A stretch of 64,000 nt of DNA from Actinoalloteichus_B caeruleus (GTDB lineage: Bacteria > Actinomycetota > Actinomycetes > Mycobacteriales > Pseudonocardiaceae): the NCBI RefSeq assembly GCF_000718005.1, contig NZ_JODV01000002.1, one strand, 5' to 3'. The notes beneath the pieces are model-generated. The model was not told where the DNA came from, ran no database searches, and saw only the letters and a program-made list of their open reading frames with translations. The position numbers were made by a program, and so were the translations under genes. Below are positions 60,079 to 64,000 of the stretch, one piece after another (position 1 is the first letter of the stretch; every line of letters starts with the position of its first letter).

Positions 60079-60610
60079 TCAGCCGGTGGATTCCGCGACC
60101 AGCGCCCAGAAATCGCGGTGGCAGGTCTCGACCGGGTTCCCGTGGTGACGTCCTCGGCGCCGAACACCAGCGACCGCCCACCCGGCGTCCACGGCGCCGC
60201 CGGCGCCCGTCCCGTCCGCGCGAAGCCCGCCCAGACCTCGATCACCCGGGAGGCGGTCCCCCGCTGCGCCGGAGTCAGCGGAACGTGGTTGCCCTCGATG
60301 TCGAGGGGTTGGCTGGCCATGTCGAACAGGTAGGGCAGTTCAGCGGAGTGCGCCGCGCCGGGCTTCGGGGCGCCGTCGAGGAGCGGCAGCGGGGCCGGCG
60401 CGGCGCGGTCGGCGAACTCGTAGGCGTAGACGTCGGTGTTTCTCGGACATCACGTCGTTGGCGTGCGATCGCGGACAGGCGAACGTGCGGTCGGTGCGCA
60501 CCGCCGACCAGGCCTCGGTGTCGTCGGCGAAGGACTCCACCGGGTACTCGGCGAGCACGGCCTCGGCCCGCGCCCCGAAGGACTCGCGGATCGCGGGTTC
60601 GTAGGGGCCG
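60079..60610 (-). pseudogene. Type B carboxylesterase, C-terminal fragment with frameshifts
   Basis: Reading right to left: SFGARAEAVLAEYPVESFA and VRTDRTFACPRSHANDVMSE in one frame (about 60590-60440), then after a shift NTDVYAYEFADRAAPAP, GAAHSAELPYLFDMASQP and LTPAQRGTASRVIEVWAGFA (60440-60190) in a second frame, and TCHRDFWALVAEST followed by a stop (60120-60079) in the third. This is the order of the C-terminal third of a para-nitrobenzyl/type B carboxylesterase, including the catalytic-His segment AAHSAELPY. The N-terminal two thirds, with the nucleophile Ser, are absent. Confidence 0.78.
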
Positions 60611-61046
60611 GGGACGCGCGGAGCGCCGCCGCGACACCGGCGGCGGCTCGTGGTGACCGGTGGATTCGCTGTCGTCCACCGTGTGGCCACCGGCGGCGGC
60701 GCACACCCTACGAACGTCGGTACCCGGTTGAACCAACGCCGGTCGCTGCCATTCCCGCCCAGGAGAAGCCCCGGTCACGGTCGCCGGCGGCGGAGCGGGC
60801 GGAGACGGTCCCTCGGTTCGGAGTGGCGCGGGGCTCCGCTGGAGATGGGCGGGTGCGCGGAGCCGCGCCCCGCCCGGTGTTCGCGGTGGCCGGCCTGGGG
60901 GAGGAGCGAGGAGGTCCGGCGCGTACCCCGGACCGTGGTCGGTCGGGGCGGTGACGGCGTCCACCCGGGAACCCGCTCCGGTCGGGCGGGGAGCGGGCAC
61001 CACTCCGGCGAGGAGGGCCCCCCACCAGCCGTCCGCGTCGTGCCGA
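60611..61046. other. Gap upstream of the dead carboxylesterase
   Basis: I looked here for the missing N-terminal part of the esterase and found no GESAG-type motif in any frame. No other gene recognised. Confidence 0.4.
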
Positions 61047-61712
61047 TCAGGGGTCGGTGCTGAGCGCGCGGATCAGAGCCGCCGCCCGTCCGAGGTGGGC
61101 GATCTCCGCGTCCCCCTGGTTCGGATCGGCGCCGCGCGCCGCAACCGCCTCCTCCAACGCCACCAGGGCGTCCCGGCGGGAGTGGGCGAGGAACGCCGGG
61201 AGGACCGCACGGGCGATGCCCGCCAACGCGCCGCCCCCGTCCACGGCGACCTGCGCCAGGATCACGGCTGAGAGCGCGATGTCCAGGCCGGGCGGGCCCT
61301 CCGTCGTGTTGCGCCAGTCGATGACCACCGGACCCCGCGCCGCGAGCACCACGTTGCCCGGGTGCAGGTCGCCGTGGCGGATCCGCCAGTCCGGTTCGGT
61401 CGAGACCCGGGGCGGCAGCGTGTGCAGCCGCGCCTGGAGGTCGGCGAGTTCGCGGCCCGCGTCGTCCGCGCTGACCAGACCGTCGACCACGGCCTGGAGC
61501 AGGGTCGGGCCGTCCAGTCGCTCCAGCACCAGGTCGGCGTGGTCCACCCGGTGGACCCGGGGCACCGGGTATCCGAGCTTCCCGAGGTGCGCCATGACCG
61601 CTGCCTCGGGCGCCGCATCCGTACCCGCGCGGTAGCGGCGCAGGACGCGGCGGTCGTCGAGGGCGAAGACGTCCGCGTCGCGGCCGGCCGCGAGGAACAC
61701 CGGGATTCCCAC
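61047..61712 (-). CDS. Aminoglycoside phosphotransferase-like kinase
   Basis: 221 residues of the APH/choline kinase fold: an N-lobe with VFALDDRRVLRRYRAG, hinge LVLERLDGPTL, catalytic loop RIRHGDLHPGNVVL (Asp and Asn of HxDxxxxN) and VIDWRNTTEGPPGLDIAL with the metal-binding Asp. It phosphorylates a small molecule; resistance to an aminoglycoside is possible but unproven. TAGGGT (61720-61725) lies seven bases before the GTG at 61712, which is why I prefer it to a GTG at 61763. Confidence 0.85.
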   Translation of the reverse strand: MGIPVFLAAGRDADVFALDDRRVLRRYRAGTDAAPEAAVMAHLGKLGYPVPRVHRVDHADLVLERLDGPTLLQAVVDGLVSADDAGRELADLQARLHTLPPRVSTEPDWRIRHGDLHPGNVVLAARGPVVIDWRNTTEGPPGLDIALSAVILAQVAVDGGGALAGIARAVLPAFLAHSRRDALVALEEAVAARGADPNQGDAEIAHLGRAAALIRALSTDP

Positions 61713-61719
61713 CCGGATG

Positions 61720-61725
61720 ACCCTA
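61720..61725 (-). promoter_or_regulatory. -10 box TAGGGT of the phosphotransferase gene
   Basis: On the minus strand TAGGGT ends seven bases before the GTG at 61712. Confidence 0.5.
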
Positions 61726-61866
61726 ACCCCGGGCCACGCCGGGACGTGGTCCGAACCGGGCACTCCACCAGCCCCGCCGCACCGACCCGGCCCGTGCCAG
61801 CCCCTGGGATGTCCCGACCCCGCCGGGGACTTCGCGGAACCGCCGCTCCTCGCGCCACCCCACCGC

Positions 61867-61890
61867 TAAGCTCCTTGTGACGGGGGTCAC
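61867..61890 (+). promoter_or_regulatory. -10 box and dyad ahead of the nSTAND gene
   Basis: TAAGCT (61867-61872) predicts a start near 61879, and GTGAC-GGGG-GTCAC (61877-61890) is a perfect dyad that would overlap it, either an operator or a leader hairpin. Confidence 0.35.
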
Positions 61891-61912
61891 CTCAAGCTTC
61901 GGGGGTAGCTGG

Positions 61913-64000
61913 GTGAAGGCTGACGAGGGATCGTTCGACGCGGGGGACGAGGAGCCGGAGGGCCGGGCCGCGACCGGCGGCCACGGGAACGCCGGCACCG
62001 GGGATGGGATCGGGCGCGGCTCCGACCACGACCACGCCACCGGCGAAGATGGGTGGCACCTCCCGTCGCCCGCCGCGCCCAGCCCCGCCAGCGACCAGCC
62101 CCTCGCACGCCCGGACCCGTCGTCCACCGAGCGAGCTCGTCGCGACCGGCGCCGCGCTGGACGCACGGGGAACCAGGAGACCGGTGAGCGCCCCGGAAGC
62201 GGTGAGCGGACCGAGAACGACGACAACCACCTGGCCGGCGACGTCTCGCGCGACGTCCCCCGTGAGCAGGACAGCCCAGCGCACGCGGCGGCCAGGAACG
62301 GGGTGCGTCGCTGGTTCGGCCGCTCCTCGGCACGCTCCGGTCTCCGCCGGCTCGGTCCACCAGCGATCGCGGCGACCCTGACCGCCTGCGCCCTCGCGCC
62401 CGTCGCCGCCCCCGACCTCGGGTTGGCCGGCGGAGCCGTCGCGGGCGCACTGGTCGACCTCCTCGGTGGGCTCGGCAGCGACTACCTCAGCGACCTCGTC
62501 TCCGGCGTCCGGGAACGTGCCGAGAAGGCCGCGCGAGGCGCGGACTCCGATGAGGACGCGCCGGAGTCGGAGCGGAAGTTAACGACCGCCGACCGCGGAG
62601 CCACGGCCGTGGACCCCGACCTCCTCCGAGAACTGCTCGCCGTCGAACTGGAACGCCGGCTGGCCGTCGGCGGTGAGGAGGCGGCGGCGCTGCGCCGGGA
62701 GATGGCCGCCGTCCTCCGTTCGGTCGACGCCGTCGGTGTGGCGCTGGAAGCCGCCGTGCGCGCCGAAGCCCGGGAGACGCGTCAGGACGTCGTCGCGGCG
62801 CTGCTCTCCCTCGGCGCGGAGTTCCGCGAGTTCCACTGGATGATCAGCGGCGCGCGGGAAGCGCTCCTCGACATGCAGCGGCAGCTCACCGACCAGTCCT
62901 CCGCCCAGCGGCGGCACATCCTGCTCACCGAGCGGTCCCTGTACGAACTCACCGCGCTGCGCGCCGAACTGGCCGGCGCGCCCACCCCCGCCGAGGAGGG
63001 CGAGCACCCGCCCGCCCCGGTCCACGACCGTTCCTCCCGAGACGCCTGCCCGCCCGAACCCTGCCCGTACCCGGGCCTGGCCCCGTTCGAGGCGCACGAC
63101 GCCCGGTGGTTCTTCGGACGGGAGCGGTTGACCGCCATGCTCGTCGGCCGGCTCGCGGCCACTGCGGACAACGGGGGACCGGTGTTGGTCCTCGGGCCCT
63201 CCGGCAGCGGAAAATCGTCGCTGATCCGCGCGGGTCTGGCCCGAGCGGTCGCCCGAGGTGACCTCCCGTTCCCCGGTTCCCGGAGGTGGCGTCCCCGGCT
63301 GGTCCGCCCCGGGGCGGACCCGGTGCTCCGGCTCGCGGAACAGCTCACGGCGGCCGCCGCCGGCTCCGACTCCCCGGGACTGGACTGGCCGGTCACCCGC
63401 ATCCGACGCCGACTCGGTGAGGAACCCGGCTCGGTGCGTCGTGCACTGGACGCCACGACCTCTGACGGGACCGGGCGCGTCCTGCTCGTCGTCGACCAGG
63501 CCGAGGAGCTGTTCACCCAGGCCAACGCCGTCGACCGCGCCCGCTTCCTCGACGCGCTGGCCGCCCTCACCGAGGCGCACGACGGGGGCGGTGGCGCTCC
63601 GGTGCTCGCCGTCGTCGGGCTCCGCGCCGACCACGTGCGTCGCTGCGTCGACCACCCCCTCCTGCTCACCGCGCTGGAACGGACCACGCTCGCGGTCGAA
63701 CCCATGCGACCAGCGGAGTTGGCGCGGTCCGTGCTGGGTCCGGCCGAGGCGGTGGGGTTGCGCGTCGAGCCGGGCCTGGTGGACCTGCTGCTCGCGGATC
63801 TCGGGACGGCTCACCGGTCCGGGGAACCCGGGACGCTCCCGCACCTGGGGCATGCCCTGCGGGAGACCTGGCGGCGGCGGGAGGGGAACACGCTCACCGT
63901 CGCCGGCTACCGGGACGCCGGCGGTGTCTCCGGCGCGATCAGCGGCGCCGCCGAGTCCTGCTACCAACGGCTGTCCCCCGACCAGCGGCGCCTCGTCCGG
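61913..64000 (+). CDS. nSTAND1-type ATPase, N-terminal part (cut by window end)
   Basis: 696 codons are open to the window end. Residues 1-140 are acidic and low-complexity; 145-200 contain a hydrophobic piece (AIAATLTACALAPVAAPDLG, LAGGAVAGALVDLLGGLG); about 235-350 is a long helical, probably coiled-coil stretch. The ATPase begins at CPYPGLAPFEAHDARWFFGR (near residue 380), the start typical of nSTAND1 NTPases, with Walker A VLGPSGSGKSSLIRAGLA (about 428-445) and Walker B RVLLVVDQAEELF. Such proteins usually continue with WD40 or other sensor repeats, beyond the window here. A TTA codon lies at 62579. Roles include signalling and phage defence. GTG start assigned by composition; no strong ribosome site. 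Confidence 0.8.
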   Translation, partial: MKADEGSFDAGDEEPEGRAATGGHGNAGTGDGIGRGSDHDHATGEDGWHLPSPAAPSPASDQPLARPDPSSTERARRDRRRAGRTGNQETGERPGSGERTENDDNHLAGDVSRDVPREQDSPAHAAARNGVRRWFGRSSARSGLRRLGPPAIAATLTACALAPVAAPDLGLAGGAVAGALVDLLGGLGSDYLSDLVSGVRERAEKAARGADSDEDAPESERKLTTADRGATAVDPDLLRELLAVELERRLAVGGEEAAALRREMAAVLRSVDAVGVALEAAVRAEARETRQDVVAALLSLGAEFREFHWMISGAREALLDMQRQLTDQSSAQRRHILLTERSLYELTALRAELAGAPTPAEEGEHPPAPVHDRSSRDACPPEPCPYPGLAPFEAHDARWFFGRERLTAMLVGRLAATADNGGPVLVLGPSGSGKSSLIRAGLARAVARGDLPFPGSRRWRPRLVRPGADPVLRLAEQLTAAAAGSDSPGLDWPVTRIRRRLGEEPGSVRRALDATTSDGTGRVLLVVDQAEELFTQANAVDRARFLDALAALTEAHDGGGGAPVLAVVGLRADHVRRCVDHPLLLTALERTTLAVEPMRPAELARSVLGPAEAVGLRVEPGLVDLLLADLGTAHRSGEPGTLPHLGHALRETWRRREGNTLTVAGYRDAGGVSGAISGAAESCYQRLSPDQRRLVR

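Noticed and set aside
1..64000. rRNA, tRNA, insertion sequences or prophage genes
   Set aside because: I saw no conserved rRNA segments, cloverleaf-ending CCA genes, transposase motifs or phage structural genes; tRNA detection by eye is imperfect, so a covariance search would settle it.

Overview
The window is 64 kb of a very GC-rich actinobacterial chromosome. GTG starts are common, stop/start overlaps of 1 or 4 bases are frequent, and many genes carry a TANNNT -10 box 6-8 bases before the start codon, which is the pattern of leaderless actinobacterial transcripts. The backbone order nadB-nadC ... hisD-hisC-hisB ... hisH-priA ... hisF-hisI-trpE-(membrane gene)-trpC-trpB-trpA-lgt ... cmk-der resembles the order known from Mycobacterium tuberculosis and is typical of Corynebacteriales/Pseudonocardiales. 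The accessory content suggests a filamentous actinomycete, probably a member of Pseudonocardiaceae; genus cannot be assigned from the sequence alone.

Layout. 1-5 kb: NAD synthesis (nadB end, nadC), an ABC exporter-like pair and a carbon-nitrogen hydrolase. 5-11.4 kb: peptide-type solute-binding lipoprotein, a secreted RNase with an adjacent barstar, a class V aminotransferase and a secreted zinc carboxypeptidase. 11.6-30.3 kb: histidine and tryptophan genes, with small membrane-protein genes overlapping or following the enzyme genes. A block at 14.9-19.5 kb splits the his cluster and holds a shattered RNA 2'-phosphotransferase gene, a soxR gene facing a two-gene transketolase with a MerR-type promoter between them, and an XRE/DUF397 pair. 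No trpF is present, so the priA product probably serves both pathways. 30.7-40.9 kb: lgt, a two-component system, a TAXI-family binding lipoprotein, a dicarboxylate/amino-acid symporter, and the cmk-acyltransferase-der operon.

44.5-47.95 kb is a block of visibly lower GC carrying a restriction-modification module: a GIY-YIG (Eco29kI-like) endonuclease, a divergent C5-cytosine methyltransferase, and a Vsr mismatch endonuclease with an extra N-terminal region. A CCGCGG hexamer abuts the -10 box of the methyltransferase. It is followed by lpdA on the opposite strand.

49.9-57.3 kb, read right to left, is the most interesting region. A cobalamin riboswitch precedes five overlapping genes: a cell-wall-anchored protein with a transcobalamin-like beta domain and an alpha/alpha-toroid region, a second membrane-anchored beta-domain protein, and EcfT, a fused double EcfA ATPase and an EcfS component. 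I read this as a vitamin B12 capture and uptake system in which surface proteins built from the domains of animal intrinsic factor/transcobalamin feed an ECF transporter. The window ends with a fumarylacetoacetase-family enzyme, a CadD-like transporter, a decayed carboxylesterase, a small phosphotransferase and the N-terminal part of an nSTAND-type ATPase that runs off the end. No rRNA, tRNA, CRISPR array, insertion sequence or prophage was seen.
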